From assembly GCA_030156305.1 (NCBI GenBank), contig JASGMZ010000028.1, forward strand, positions 1 to 19,008: DNA of 19,008 bases, in the 5' to 3' direction. Below the pieces are notes generated by a model that searched no databases, was not told the origin of the DNA, and saw only the letters and a list, made by a program, of their open reading frames with translations. Shown here in pieces: positions 1 to 8,384 of this stretch (its first letter is position 1; each line of letters opens with the position of its first letter). Origin of the DNA: Bacteroidales bacterium. GTDB taxonomy: Bacteria > Bacteroidota > Bacteroidia > Bacteroidales > UBA12077. The position numbers and the translations under genes are program-made.

Positions 1-1610
1 GATTTTTTATACACTTCATTGATAATATTTTCCTTCCCCGACTCTTTTAGTAAAGCAATAGCGGCTCTAAAAGCAACAAAATCGCTTAACTTGGCCATGT
101 CAATCCCATAACAATCCGGATAACGAATTTGTGGAGATGATGAAACCACAATGATTTTTTTAGGTTTTAAGCGGTCGAGAATTCTCAAAATACTTTCTCT
201 TAGCGTTGTCCCCCTTACAATAGAATCGTCTATTACTACCAGTGTGTCAATATTTTCTCGAATGGTGCCGTAAGTAATATCATAAACGTGCCCTACGAGG
301 TCGTTTCGTCCTTTATCCTGCGCAATAAAAGTTCTGAGTTTAATATCTTTAATGGCAATTTTTTCTACGCGGACTTTTTTCGACATGATTTTGTCATACG
401 ATTGTTCGTTTAGCTTGCTGCCCAGTTTTAATATTTCTTTTCGTTGTTCTTTTAAAAGATAACTTTTAAGTTCGTCCACCATCCCGTAAAAAGCAGTTTC
501 TGAAGTGTTGGGGATAAAAGAAAAAACGGTGTTTTCCAAATCATAGTTAATGGCTTGTAATATTTGCGGCATCAGTAATCTGCCCAATTGTTTTCTTTCC
601 TGGTAGATATCTTTATCACTACCTCTGGAAAAGTAGATTCTTTCAAAGGAACAAGAACTTCTTTTTTGAGGTACGCGGATTTCTTCATTTAATACCCTGC
701 CGTCTCGTTTAATAATAAGTGCCCCACCAGGTGTTATTTCTTTTATCGATTCGGCCTTAACATTCATCACTGTTTGTATAACGGGCCTTTCGGAAGCAAC
801 AACCACAATTTCTTCATCTTTATAATAAAATCCGGGCCTTATTCCCCAGGGATCACGCATAACAAAAGCATCTCCATGGCCTATCATTCCGCCAATAGTG
901 TATCCGCCATCCCAATCTCTGCTTGCTTCCTCCAATACTTTGGCCAAATCAAGATTTTGGGCAATAAGGGTAGAGATTTCCTTATTGGTAATCCCTTCGT
1001 TTTTATATTGCCTGAAAAGATATTGATTTGCTTCGTCGAGAAAATGGCCTACTTTTTCCAGTACGGTAACCGTATCCGAATATTCTTTGGGATGTTGCCC
1101 AAGATCTATCAAAACCTTAAACAATTCATCCACGTTAGTCATATTAAAATTCCCGGCCATAATAAGGTTCCTTGATTTCCAGTTATTTTCCCTCATAATA
1201 GGCTGTACAAATTCAATATCATCACCTCCGAATGTTCCATAACGTAAATGGCCAAAATATAATTCAGCGGCTGAGGGCAAATTTTCTTTTGCCCATACCG
1301 GGTCTTTTAGTAAATCAGGGTTCTTTTCTTCAATAATTTTGTGGTAGTTATTAACTTCTGCAAAAACCTCTTTTATGGGTGAGCCACCATTGGAACGAAA
1401 ACGATGGATATATTTTTTCCCGGGAGACATATCAAATTTTAAGGTGGCCAGTCCGGCGCCATCCTGTCCCCGGTTGTGTTGTTTTTCCATTAATAAGTAC
1501 AGCTTTTGTAAACCATACATCCACGAGCCGTATTTAGACTGGTAATATTCGAGAGGTTTTAATAACCGGATAAGTGCAATGCCGCATTCGTGTTTAATCT
1601 GGTCGCTCAT
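1..1610 (-). CDS. purF: Amidophosphoribosyltransferase-like protein, long form (C-terminus cut by window edge)
   Basis: Class II glutamine amidotransferase fused to a phosphoribosyltransferase. The family transfers glutamine-derived ammonia to PRPP, the first committed step of purine synthesis, in the cytosol. About 536 codons are visible and the frame is open to base 1, so the 3' end is missing. The N-terminus has HECGIAL with the presumed nucleophile Cys9, so a short propeptide would be removed as in other PurF proteins. NRGQDGAGLA and later glutaminase-domain blocks follow. The PRPP-binding signature VVIDDSIVRGTT is read in the same frame at about bases 204-239. The protein is longer than the usual PurF of about 470 residues and resembles the long Bacteroidota paralogue, so it may be a second copy with a distinct role. 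ATG at 1608-1610 was chosen because it lies just before the conserved Cys. The start overlaps the end of the transketolase C-half by 17 nt in another frame, suggesting translational coupling. Confidence 0.88.
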   Translation of the reverse strand, partial: MSDQIKHECGIALIRLLKPLEYYQSKYGSWMYGLQKLYLLMEKQHNRGQDGAGLATLKFDMSPGKKYIHRFRSNGGSPIKEVFAEVNNYHKIIEEKNPDLLKDPVWAKENLPSAAELYFGHLRYGTFGGDDIEFVQPIMRENNWKSRNLIMAGNFNMTNVDELFKVLIDLGQHPKEYSDTVTVLEKVGHFLDEANQYLFRQYKNEGITNKEISTLIAQNLDLAKVLEEASRDWDGGYTIGGMIGHGDAFVMRDPWGIRPGFYYKDEEIVVVASERPVIQTVMNVKAESIKEITPGGALIIKRDGRVLNEEIRVPQKRSSCSFERIYFSRGSDKDIYQERKQLGRLLMPQILQAINYDLENTVFSFIPNTSETAFYGMVDELKSYLLKEQRKEILKLGSKLNEQSYDKIMSKKVRVEKIAIKDIKLRTFIAQDKGRNDLVGHVYDITYGTIRENIDTLVVIDDSIVRGTTLRESILRILDRLKPKKIIVVSSSPQIRYPDCYGIDMAKLSDFVAFRAAIALLKESGKENIINEVYKK

Positions 1611-2565
1611 TGTTTCGTTTCTGTTTATTTATTTCTATTACTATTTCAGCGATATGGCCCGATGTTAATCCATATTTTTGCATGAGTTCTTCCGGTTTCC
1701 CGGATTCGCCAAACTGATCGTTCATGCCAATCATTTTAACTTTTACAGGATTCTCCTTGACCAGTACTTCAGCAACAGCACTACCGAGGCCTCCATAAAT
1801 CTGGTGTTCTTCGGCTGTTACGATTAATCCTGTTTCTTTAGCTGCTTTAATAATTATATCCTCATCAATGGGTTTAATCGTGTGGATATTAATGACCCTT
1901 ACGTCGATATTTTGTTTTTCAAGCTGGTATGCAGCTTGTAAAGCTTCCCATACTAAGTGTCCTGTAGCTATAATGGTAACATCCTTTCCTTCTTTTAACA
2001 ATTGCCCTTTGCCCACTTCAAAAGGGAAGTCTTCCGTTGTAAAATCAGGAACTGCTTCCCGGCCAAAACGAATATATGCCGGCCCGTTAACTTGCTCAAC
2101 AGAGGCGATGGTTGCCAGTTTAGTTTGCGTGGCATCGCAAGGAGAAAGAACGGTCATGTTAGGCAGTACCCGCATAATGGCAATGTCTTCTAAAGCCTGA
2201 TGAGTAGCTCCATCGGGGCCTACTGATATTCCCGCATGTGCACCGCCAATCTTTACCGGAAGGTTATTATAACAAATCGATATTCTAACCTGGTCGGTGG
2301 CTCGTAAAGCCGAGAAAACGGCATAAGTGGTTGCAAAAGGAATTTTACCCCCCAGGGCAAATCCTGCAGCTGCACCCATAATATTTTGTTCGGCAATGCC
2401 AAACGAGAAAAATCGGTTAGGAAAAGCTTCTTTAAAAAAGTTAACACTTACCGAAGAGGTAATGTCTGCACCTAAAGCAACAACATTTGGATATTTTTCG
2501 CCTAAAGCTTTCAGTCCTTCGCCAAATCCGTAACGTGTGGGTTTTAATTGCTTTAATGTAAACAT
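1594..2565 (-). CDS. tkt: Transketolase, C-terminal subunit
   Basis: C-terminal half of a two-gene transketolase, 323 residues, holding the pyrimidine-binding domain and the C-terminal domain. With the N-half it moves two-carbon units between sugar phosphates in the non-oxidative pentose phosphate pathway. GIAEQN near residues 56-61 carries the catalytic glutamate (E59) that activates thiamine diphosphate. The block GGAHAGISVGPDGATHQALED and the later EEHQIYGGLGSAVAE are typical of the family. The start is 6 nt after the stop of the N-half, so the two subunits are surely co-transcribed. The same two-domain split is common in Bacteroidota, archaea and some Firmicutes. A 1-deoxyxylulose-5-phosphate synthase half is less likely given the length and neighbouring half. 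Confidence 0.93.
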   Translation of the reverse strand: MFTLKQLKPTRYGFGEGLKALGEKYPNVVALGADITSSVSVNFFKEAFPNRFFSFGIAEQNIMGAAAGFALGGKIPFATTYAVFSALRATDQVRISICYNNLPVKIGGAHAGISVGPDGATHQALEDIAIMRVLPNMTVLSPCDATQTKLATIASVEQVNGPAYIRFGREAVPDFTTEDFPFEVGKGQLLKEGKDVTIIATGHLVWEALQAAYQLEKQNIDVRVINIHTIKPIDEDIIIKAAKETGLIVTAEEHQIYGGLGSAVAEVLVKENPVKVKMIGMNDQFGESGKPEELMQKYGLTSGHIAEIVIEINKQKRNNERPD

Positions 2566-2571
2566 TGTTTT

Positions 2572-3405
2572 TTATTGATTTTGTTCCAGTTCTTTAATAA
2601 ATGCATCAACCTGTTCGGGTTTAGGAGCCTTTCCATGCCAGTGGTAATCATCTTCAATACTTTTTACTCCTTTTCCCATGTGGGTTTTAGCCATAATTAC
2701 CACAGGCCCTTTTTTCCACTCAATGGCTTTTTTGTAGGTAGCAATAATCTCTTTATGATGATGCCCGTTACACAATAACACTTTCCACCCGAATGATTCA
2801 AACTTATCTTTGAGCGGCTCAATTTCCATTACGTCCGAATTTTTCCCGTCTATTTGCACATAATTTCTATCTATTAAAGCCACCAAATTATTCAATTGGT
2901 GATGCGAAGCACTCATGGCAGCTTCCCAAATGGCTCCTTCTTGTAACTCTCCATCGCCGTGTATAGAAAATACATTCCATGATTTTTTATCCATTTTTCC
3001 GGCTAAAGCCAAACCAACAGCTACCGATAATCCTTGTCCCAGTGATCCGGCTGATAATTCGATCCCTGGCAATCCGTGTTCTTTGCCCGGATGGCCTTGT
3101 AAACGAGAGCCTAATTTGCGCAATGTCATTAATTCTTTTGGATTAAAATAACCGCTATGTGCAAGCGCAGCATAAAATACCGGAGCAACATGGCCAATGG
3201 ACAAGATTAGGCGGTCGCGATAATCCCAATTCGGCATATCGGGTTTATGATTTAAGATATTAAAATACAGGCAGGTAAAAATATCAGTTAGTCCTAATGA
3301 GCCCCCGAGGTGCCCAGAGCCAGCTTCGGCTAAACTCCGCACAACATCTTTGCGTATCTCCAAAGAAATTTTTTTTAACTCTTGGATATTATTAATTACT
3401 GGCAT
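2572..3405 (-). CDS. tkt: Transketolase, N-terminal (TPP-binding) subunit
   Basis: N-terminal half of the split transketolase, 277 residues. It binds the diphosphate of thiamine diphosphate and the metal ion. The TPP motif starts at GDGEL (residues 150-154) and ends at the metal-binding Asn181 in LIDRN. Substrate-channel histidines are visible in GSGHLGGSLG (about 29-38) and SIGHVAP (about 69-75), and LQGHPGK lies near residue 103. It stands first in the tight tkt-N, tkt-C, purF-like cassette and begins 12 nt after the SPOR-domain gene. It should be inactive alone and form a heterotetramer with the C-half; that assembly is inferred from the family. Confidence 0.93.
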   Translation of the reverse strand: MPVINNIQELKKISLEIRKDVVRSLAEAGSGHLGGSLGLTDIFTCLYFNILNHKPDMPNWDYRDRLILSIGHVAPVFYAALAHSGYFNPKELMTLRKLGSRLQGHPGKEHGLPGIELSAGSLGQGLSVAVGLALAGKMDKKSWNVFSIHGDGELQEGAIWEAAMSASHHQLNNLVALIDRNYVQIDGKNSDVMEIEPLKDKFESFGWKVLLCNGHHHKEIIATYKKAIEWKKGPVVIMAKTHMGKGVKSIEDDYHWHGKAPKPEQVDAFIKELEQNQ

Positions 3406-3417
3406 AAAGTAAATATT

Positions 3418-3891
3418 TTATTCTTCAAGTGAAGGATAATTTATTTCATCAGGAACAATAAAAGCTGCCGGGAAATAATGTTTTATACGCTTAAATTTTT
3501 TCATGGCATCAATTTTTGTTCTAAAATCGCCCACGTAAACTTTAAAATAAGGATTATCATATTCTCTGTAAACTGGAATATCAGGAAACTTATCAAAAAA
3601 ATCGGCTTTAACCTTTTGCGAATTTTCGCGGGCATCGCTTCCAATATCATTAAATATACGAATTCTATATCCCGGTACACCGGCTTTTCGTTTATTTTGC
3701 TCGATATGATTGTATATTAAATTACTCACTCTAATATCTTGCGAAATAGTAACATCTCCGCTGCCCGGTTCATTTTTTTCAATTCTTGATAAAATATTAG
3801 TATCTGCTGCTGAAGAAATCTGGCTATAAACATGAATAACCGGTAAAAGCAACAGCAAAATTGAATATATTAGCCTGGTACAATTTTTCAT
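3418..3891 (-). CDS. Secreted SPOR-domain protein
   Basis: A 157-residue protein with an N-terminal signal peptide (hydrophobic run about residues 8-22, cleavage probably after VYS) followed by a linker and a C-terminal SPOR domain, about residues 74-150. The pattern YRIRIF at the start, FPDIPVYREYDNPYFKVYVGD in the middle and the final PAAFIVPDEI fits the repeated beta-alpha-beta SPOR fold. SPOR domains bind denuded septal peptidoglycan. This protein is therefore expected in the periplasm or on an outer-membrane inner face, but no partner is visible here. It lies 12 nt before the transketolase N-half in the same direction. The link between an envelope protein and sugar metabolism is positional only. 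Its specific role is unknown. Confidence 0.78.
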   Translation of the reverse strand: MKNCTRLIYSILLLLLPVIHVYSQISSAADTNILSRIEKNEPGSGDVTISQDIRVSNLIYNHIEQNKRKAGVPGYRIRIFNDIGSDARENSQKVKADFFDKFPDIPVYREYDNPYFKVYVGDFRTKIDAMKKFKRIKHYFPAAFIVPDEINYPSLEE

Positions 3892-3912
3892 ATTTTTTTA
3901 GATTTTATAGCG

Positions 3913-3920
3913 CAAAAATA
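3913..3920 (-). promoter_or_regulatory. Bacteroidota-type -7 box upstream of the SPOR/transketolase genes
   Basis: On the minus strand the sequence reads TATTTTTGC, a full match to the TAnnTTTG -7 consensus of the Bacteroidota housekeeping sigma factor, about 22 nt upstream of the SPOR gene's ATG. A T-rich stretch at about 3935-3942 could be the loose -33 element. If used, transcription would begin about 15 nt before the ATG and would separate the SPOR-tkt-purF group from glpK and the lipoprotein gene. Confidence 0.5.
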
Positions 3921-3943
3921 ATCAATTTTTATCAGAAAAGAGG

Positions 3944-4402
3944 TTACCAACTAACCTTGTTTTTTTCATCAACTTTAATTGTTTTTATGTATAGAAACGA
4001 ACGGGCTTTTACTTTCCCTGTTATTTGAATTTCAAAATTTTTCATATTTCTTAATCTATACATTGATAATGCCCCTGAAAGAAAATTTGAAAGTTCTATT
4101 TTAACCGGAAAGGTTTGAATATTATCAAATTTTGAAGGAATCACAATCTTTTCAGGATTGGTCATTTTACCCAAATGCTTTCCATTAGCAGAAATATCAA
4201 AATCCATATCCATAATGTTGATTTTAAAGTTTCCCGGATTGGTTACCGCAAGGTCTAACTCAAGGCCTACAAGATTATTCTCTATACTTTTTAAGCGAAC
4301 ATCTTTGATATCTCCAATCTGAATTTCTTTAACCGAAGAGCATCCGGAGATTAAGATGGTTAATAAAAGGATGCTTATTATTTGATTTATTGGTTTGCTC
4401 AT
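3944..4402 (-). CDS. LEA type 2-like lipoprotein
   Basis: A 152-residue probable lipoprotein. A hydrophobic signal (about residues 7-19) ends in the lipobox LISGC with lipidated Cys21, followed by SSVKEIQIGDI. The rest is a single beta-rich domain with the motif LDLAVTNPGNFKINIMDMD (about 53-71), as in LEA type 2/WHy domains, where a central NP and alternating hydrophobics are typical. Such domains are immunoglobulin-like and found in stress-related proteins; the exact job in Bacteroidota envelopes is not known. It starts 11 nt after the glpK stop, so it is likely co-transcribed with glpK. The gap to the SPOR gene is 52 nt and contains a promoter-like box. Confidence 0.7.
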   Translation of the reverse strand: MSKPINQIISILLLTILISGCSSVKEIQIGDIKDVRLKSIENNLVGLELDLAVTNPGNFKINIMDMDFDISANGKHLGKMTNPEKIVIPSKFDNIQTFPVKIELSNFLSGALSMYRLRNMKNFEIQITGKVKARSFLYIKTIKVDEKNKVSW

Positions 4403-4413
4403 TTTTTATTTAT

Positions 4414-5904
4414 TTACTGTTGCCAGCCTTTTGCTTTTTCTACAGCTTTTTTCCAGCCATTATATAATTTTATTCTTTTTGTTTCTTCCATAAACGGATG
4501 AAAAACCTTTTCTATTTTTCTTTTTTTAATGATTTCTTCCATCGACCAGAAATTTGTTGCAAGGCCGGCTAACAAAGCAGCTCCCAGTGCGGTTGTTTCA
4601 ACATTTTCCGGGCGGATAACATCAACATTTAGGATATTAGCCTGAAACTGCATTAAAAAATTATTTACCGATGCTCCACCATCAACATTAAGGGCTTTCA
4701 ATTGAATTCCTGAATCTTTTTCCATGGCTTTTAATACATCCATGGTTTGGTATGCCAAAGATTCAAGGGTTGAGCGAATAATATGTTTATCGGTAACTCC
4801 CTGGGTTAATCCAAGAATGGCACCACGGGCATACATATCCCAGTAAGGAGCTCCAAGTCCGGTGAAAGCAGGAACAACATATATTTCTTCGGTATCTTCT
4901 GTTTCGTTCGCAATTTTTTCTGTTTGGTTGGCTGACCGGATTAAATGTAACGCATCGCGCAACCATTTAATAGCCGCTCCGGCAATAAAAACACTCCCTT
5001 CGAGCGCATAATTAATCTTATTGTTTATTTCCCATGCAATGGTTGTGACCAGCCCTGAATGCGACTCGACCATTTTTTCGCCGGTATTCATTAACATAAA
5101 ACATCCTGTGCCGTAAGTATTTTTTGCGGTTCCTTTACTGAGGCATGTTTGCCCGAATAGTGCAGCTTGCTGATCGCCTGCAATTCCGGATATGGGTATT
5201 TCGGTGCCCAAAATTTTTGGGTCAGTTACGCCAACGATTTCCGAAGTACCTTTTACTTCGGGTAAAATATGTTGTGGTATTTCAAATAGGCCCAGCAATT
5301 TTTTATCCCATTGTAGTGTGCTGATATTGAAAAGCATGGTTCGCGAAGCATTGGAATAGTCGGTAATATGTAATTTGCCGCTAGTTAGTTTCCAAATTAA
5401 CCAGGTATCGATGGTTCCGGCAAGAATTTCGCCTTTTTCCGCTTTTTCTTTAACGCCCGGGATATTTTGTAATATCCAATGGATTTTTGTTGCTGAGAAA
5501 TAGGAGTCGATAATTAAACCGGTATTTTTTTTGATGTAATCACTCCATCCTATGTTGTGGAGTTTTTTACAAAAGTCAGCAGTTCGCTTATCCTGCCAAA
5601 CAATAGCATTGTATACCGGTTCTCCCGTTTTTTTATCCCATAAAACGATGGTCTCGCGTTGATTAGCAATTCCTACAGCTGCAATTTCTGCAGGTTTAAT
5701 TTTTGATTTCCGGATAAGGGTTTTAGCTGTATTTATTTGCGATTCCCAAATCTCTTTGGGATCATGTTCAACCCAGCCGGGATGAGGGTAATATTGATTA
5801 AACTCTTTTTGTTGAACAGCTATGATCAGGGCATTTTTATCAAAAAGTAACGATCTGGAGCTTGATGTTCCCTGGTCGAGAGATAATATAAATTTTTTTT
5901 GCAT
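4414..5904 (-). CDS. glpK: Glycerol kinase
   Basis: FGGY-family kinase of 496 residues, the normal length for GlpK, which phosphorylates glycerol to sn-glycerol-3-phosphate with ATP in the cytosol. The N-terminal phosphate loop LDQGTSSSRS begins at residue 9. Residues matching the glycerol contacts known from E. coli GlpK are present: R83 and E84 in NQRETIV, W103, Y135, and D244 in AGDQQAALFGQ. The C-terminal ATP-binding block is DGGASVNNFLMQFQANIL. There is no glpF or glpD in the window, so uptake and oxidation must be encoded elsewhere. The lipoprotein gene follows after 11 nt. Upstream lie the yebC terminator and a perfect 19-bp palindrome that could be an operator. Confidence 0.96.
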   Translation of the reverse strand: MQKKFILSLDQGTSSSRSLLFDKNALIIAVQQKEFNQYYPHPGWVEHDPKEIWESQINTAKTLIRKSKIKPAEIAAVGIANQRETIVLWDKKTGEPVYNAIVWQDKRTADFCKKLHNIGWSDYIKKNTGLIIDSYFSATKIHWILQNIPGVKEKAEKGEILAGTIDTWLIWKLTSGKLHITDYSNASRTMLFNISTLQWDKKLLGLFEIPQHILPEVKGTSEIVGVTDPKILGTEIPISGIAGDQQAALFGQTCLSKGTAKNTYGTGCFMLMNTGEKMVESHSGLVTTIAWEINNKINYALEGSVFIAGAAIKWLRDALHLIRSANQTEKIANETEDTEEIYVVPAFTGLGAPYWDMYARGAILGLTQGVTDKHIIRSTLESLAYQTMDVLKAMEKDSGIQLKALNVDGGASVNNFLMQFQANILNVDVIRPENVETTALGAALLAGLATNFWSMEEIIKKRKIEKVFHPFMEETKRIKLYNGWKKAVEKAKGWQQ

Positions 5905-5927
5905 AGTTAATTAATCAAGGCTTAAAT

Positions 5928-5946
5928 TTACAATTTTAAATTGTAA
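5928..5946. promoter_or_regulatory. 19-bp perfect palindrome upstream of glpK
   Basis: TTACAATTTTAAATTGTAA is a perfect palindrome of two 9-bp arms around a central T. It lies 24-42 nt upstream of the glpK start codon and just after the yebC terminator. The position and symmetry suit a dimeric repressor or activator site. The sequence is pure AT-rich DNA apart from one C/G pair, so chance symmetry is possible. An imperfect -7 box (TAAATTTA on the minus strand, 5923-5930) overlaps its edge. Confidence 0.35.
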
Positions 5947-5950
5947 GGAT

Positions 5951-5987
5951 AAAAAAAGCGGCTATTTCCAATATTGAAACAGCCGCT
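5951..5987 (-). terminator. Intrinsic terminator of yebC
   Basis: On the minus strand a 12-bp stem AGCGGCTGTTTC / GAAATAGCCGCT (one G-T pair) with a 7-nt loop is followed directly by seven Ts. It lies 19 nt past the yebC stop codon and separates yebC from glpK. Confidence 0.92.
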
Positions 5988-6005
5988 GACCAATATTTTT
6001 AAATT

Positions 6006-6749
6006 TTATTCCATTGCAGCTGCAACCTCATCCGTTAGTTCAAGGTTGTGATAAACATTTTGTACATCATCATCATCTTCAAAAGCATCGATCATTTTCA
6101 TTACTCTTAAAGCTGCATCTACATCCAGCGCTTTTGTATCATTGGGAATTCTTTGTAATCCTGCATTTTCTACTTCTACATTTAATTCATCAAGTTTTTT
6201 CTGTACGTTCCCAAAATCTTCTTTTGCAGTTGTAATTGTAATTATATCATCCTCAATTTCAATGTCTTCAGCACCGGAATCAATAATTTCCAGTTCAAAG
6301 TCATCTAAATTAATATCATCATTTTTCAGGACAGTAAAAATGCCCTTCGTTTCAAAAAGAAATGACAACGAACCATTTTTTCCTAAGTTTCCTCCATATT
6401 TGCTAAAAATAGCTCTTACGTTGCTTATAGTGCGGTTTCGATTATCGGAAAGGCAATCTACATAAACGGCTATTCCATTGGGAGCATAACCTTCAAAGGT
6501 AATTTCTTCAAAGTTGTCGCCTTCTTTATCTGCTTTGCTAATGGCTCTTTCTACATTGTCTTTAGGCATGTTTACCCCTTTGGCATTATTCATGGCCAGG
6601 CGTAATCGTGGGTTTGCTTCCGGATCCGGGCCGCCTTCTTTTACTGCTACAGAAATTTCTTTTACAATTTTGGAAAACATTTTTGAGCGCTTTGCATCGG
6701 CAGCTCCTTTCTTTCTCTTAATCGTTGACCATTTACTGTGACCTGACAT
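6006..6749 (-). CDS. yebC: YebC/PmpR (TACO1) family protein
   Basis: A 247-residue cytosolic protein starting with the family signature MSGHSKWSTIKRKKGAADA, followed by FSKIVKEISVAVKEGG and NPRLRLAMNNAKGVNMPKDN. Full family length. Members were long annotated as transcriptional regulators. The mitochondrial homologue TACO1 and recent work on bacterial YebC paralogues point to a role in translation of difficult stretches such as prolines; which applies here is not visible. The C-terminal third is rich in Asp and Glu. It is monocistronic, with its own terminator downstream. It is divergent from miaB, with 215 nt between the starts. No Shine-Dalgarno is seen in the AT-rich leader. Confidence 0.95.
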   Translation of the reverse strand: MSGHSKWSTIKRKKGAADAKRSKMFSKIVKEISVAVKEGGPDPEANPRLRLAMNNAKGVNMPKDNVERAISKADKEGDNFEEITFEGYAPNGIAVYVDCLSDNRNRTISNVRAIFSKYGGNLGKNGSLSFLFETKGIFTVLKNDDINLDDFELEIIDSGAEDIEIEDDIITITTAKEDFGNVQKKLDELNVEVENAGLQRIPNDTKALDVDAALRVMKMIDAFEDDDDVQNVYHNLELTDEVAAAME

Positions 6750-6936
6750 ATTTATAAATATTAACGGTTAATACTTTATTGAAAATAGGAGGGTAAAAAT
6801 ACTAAAAATTAAAAAGCCTGTAAAAGAATATGATAAATATTTATGCAGATATGATTTCTTATAATATATTTCAGACAATTTTGTCTTTTTTCTGTTAAAG
6901 AATATTTTTTGATAACAATTGGCGTTTAATTTTTAA

Positions 6937-6944
6937 TAAATTTG
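6937..6944 (+). promoter_or_regulatory. Bacteroidota-type -7 box for miaB
   Basis: TAAATTTGC fits TAnnTTTG exactly and lies 20 nt upstream of the miaB ATG. A TTG at 6919-6921 is a possible but closely spaced -33 element. The rest of the 215-nt yebC/miaB divergent region is AT-rich with no other clear motif. Confidence 0.5.
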
Positions 6945-6964
6945 CAGAAATTAAATATACTACG

Positions 6965-8335
6965 ATGGTTGAAATGAATAATCGGGAGAGAAAAGAAGAA
7001 TATCCTAAGTTATATATAGAAACGTATGGTTGCCAAATGAATATTGCTGACAGCGAAGTTGTGGTTTCTGTAATGCAAGATAAAGGGTATTCTGTTACAG
7101 AAGATATACATGAAGCCGATGTTATTTTAGTTAATACTTGTTCGATAAGGGAAAATGCTGAGCAACGGGTGTGGGGCCGTTTAGACGTTTTTAAGCAGAT
7201 TAAGAAGAAAAAACCTTCCGTTAAAATAGGTGTAATTGGTTGCATGGCAGAACGTTTAAAAGAAAAGTTAATTGAAGAAGAAAAAATGGTAGATTTGGTT
7301 GTAGGCCCCGATGCTTACAGGGAATTGCCATTATTGTTAGAGGATGTTGAGTCCGGACAAAAAGCAGTGAATGTTATTTTGTCGAAGGAGGAAACTTATG
7401 CCGATATTAATCCGGTTCGGTTAGATAAGAATAAAATTTCTGCTTTTATATCCATCATGCGAGGCTGTAATAATATGTGTTCATATTGTATTGTTCCTTA
7501 TGTTAGAGGTGCTGAACGTAGCCGCGATCCTGGATCCATTATGAACGAAGCACGTGATTTATTTGAAAAAGGATATAAAGAAATCGTTTTAATTGGCCAG
7601 AATGTAGATTCATATCACTGGAAAGTGGAGAATCATGAAAAATCGGTAACTTTTGCCCAGTTATTAGAATCTGTTGCAAAGATAAGCACGGATTTGCGTA
7701 TTCGCTTTTCAACATCCCATCCCAAAGATATGTCGGATGATGTATTATATGTAATGGCTATGTACAATAATATTTGTAATCATATTCATTTGCCGGCACA
7801 GTCGGGTAGTACACGAATATTAGAAAAAATGAATCGTGGGTATACCCGGGAATGGTATATGGATCGAATACAAGCTATAAAAAGAATTTTGCCTGATTGT
7901 GCGATCACTACTGATTTAATGACCGGGTTTCCCGGGGAAACAGAAGAAGATCATCAGGAAACCCTGAGCTTAATGAGGGAGGTAAATTATGATTTAGCTT
8001 TTATGTTTAAATATTCTGAACGCCCCAGAACCTATGCCGCAAGGCATTTGAAGGATGATGTAAAAGAGTCGGATAAAACAAGGCGGCTTACCGAGATTAT
8101 TGATTTGCAAGGAGAGCTTTCTGCGAAAAGTAAAAAGAATGATCTGGGTGAGGTTTTTGAAGTATTGATTGAAGGTGTTTCTAAAAAATCCAAGGATCAC
8201 TTTTTTGGACGTAATTCACAAAATAAAGTAGTAGTTTTTCCGCGATTAAATTATAAGGTGGGAGATTATGTTGAGGTTGAAATTATTGATTGTACTTCTG
8301 CAACGCTAATTGGAGAAGTTGCAACAAAACATTAA
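6965..8335 (+). CDS. miaB: tRNA-2-methylthio-N6-dimethylallyladenosine synthase MiaB
   Basis: Radical-SAM methylthiotransferase, 456 residues, that adds the methylthio group to i6A at position 37 of tRNAs reading UNN codons. The N-terminal domain supplies the auxiliary [4Fe-4S] cluster through Cys23 (YGCQMN), Cys59 (NTCSIRENAEQ) and Cys93 (GCMAER). The radical-SAM motif is Cys168, Cys172, Cys175 (CNNMCSYC). LIGQNVDSY and HLPAQSGS are typical of MiaB. A C-terminal TRAM domain covers roughly residues 395-455. ATG at 6965 was chosen, but the ATG three codons later is equally possible because both precede the conserved region. The gene has its own promoter-like box and a downstream hairpin. Confidence 0.96.
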   Translation: MVEMNNRERKEEYPKLYIETYGCQMNIADSEVVVSVMQDKGYSVTEDIHEADVILVNTCSIRENAEQRVWGRLDVFKQIKKKKPSVKIGVIGCMAERLKEKLIEEEKMVDLVVGPDAYRELPLLLEDVESGQKAVNVILSKEETYADINPVRLDKNKISAFISIMRGCNNMCSYCIVPYVRGAERSRDPGSIMNEARDLFEKGYKEIVLIGQNVDSYHWKVENHEKSVTFAQLLESVAKISTDLRIRFSTSHPKDMSDDVLYVMAMYNNICNHIHLPAQSGSTRILEKMNRGYTREWYMDRIQAIKRILPDCAITTDLMTGFPGETEEDHQETLSLMREVNYDLAFMFKYSERPRTYAARHLKDDVKESDKTRRLTEIIDLQGELSAKSKKNDLGEVFEVLIEGVSKKSKDHFFGRNSQNKVVVFPRLNYKVGDYVEVEIIDCTSATLIGEVATKH

Positions 8336-8355
8336 TAAAAAATTTTTAATAGAAT

Positions 8356-8384
8356 ACGAAGTGTTATTTTCACCTCGTTTTTTT
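8356..8384 (+). terminator. Probable terminator of miaB
   Basis: ACGAAGTG and CACCTCGT form an 8-bp stem with one A-C mismatch and a 7-nt loop, followed by a run of seven Ts. It sits 20 nt after the miaB stop and touches the stop codon of the convergent STAS gene. Confidence 0.65.

Noticed and set aside
774..1175. Plus-strand 133-codon ORF opposite the PurF-like gene
   Set aside because: It lies wholly within the antisense of a well-supported coding sequence with PRPP and glutaminase motifs, and its translation has no family features.
6895..7245. Minus-strand 116-codon ORF over the start of miaB
   Set aside because: Antisense shadow of miaB and its promoter region; no independent support.
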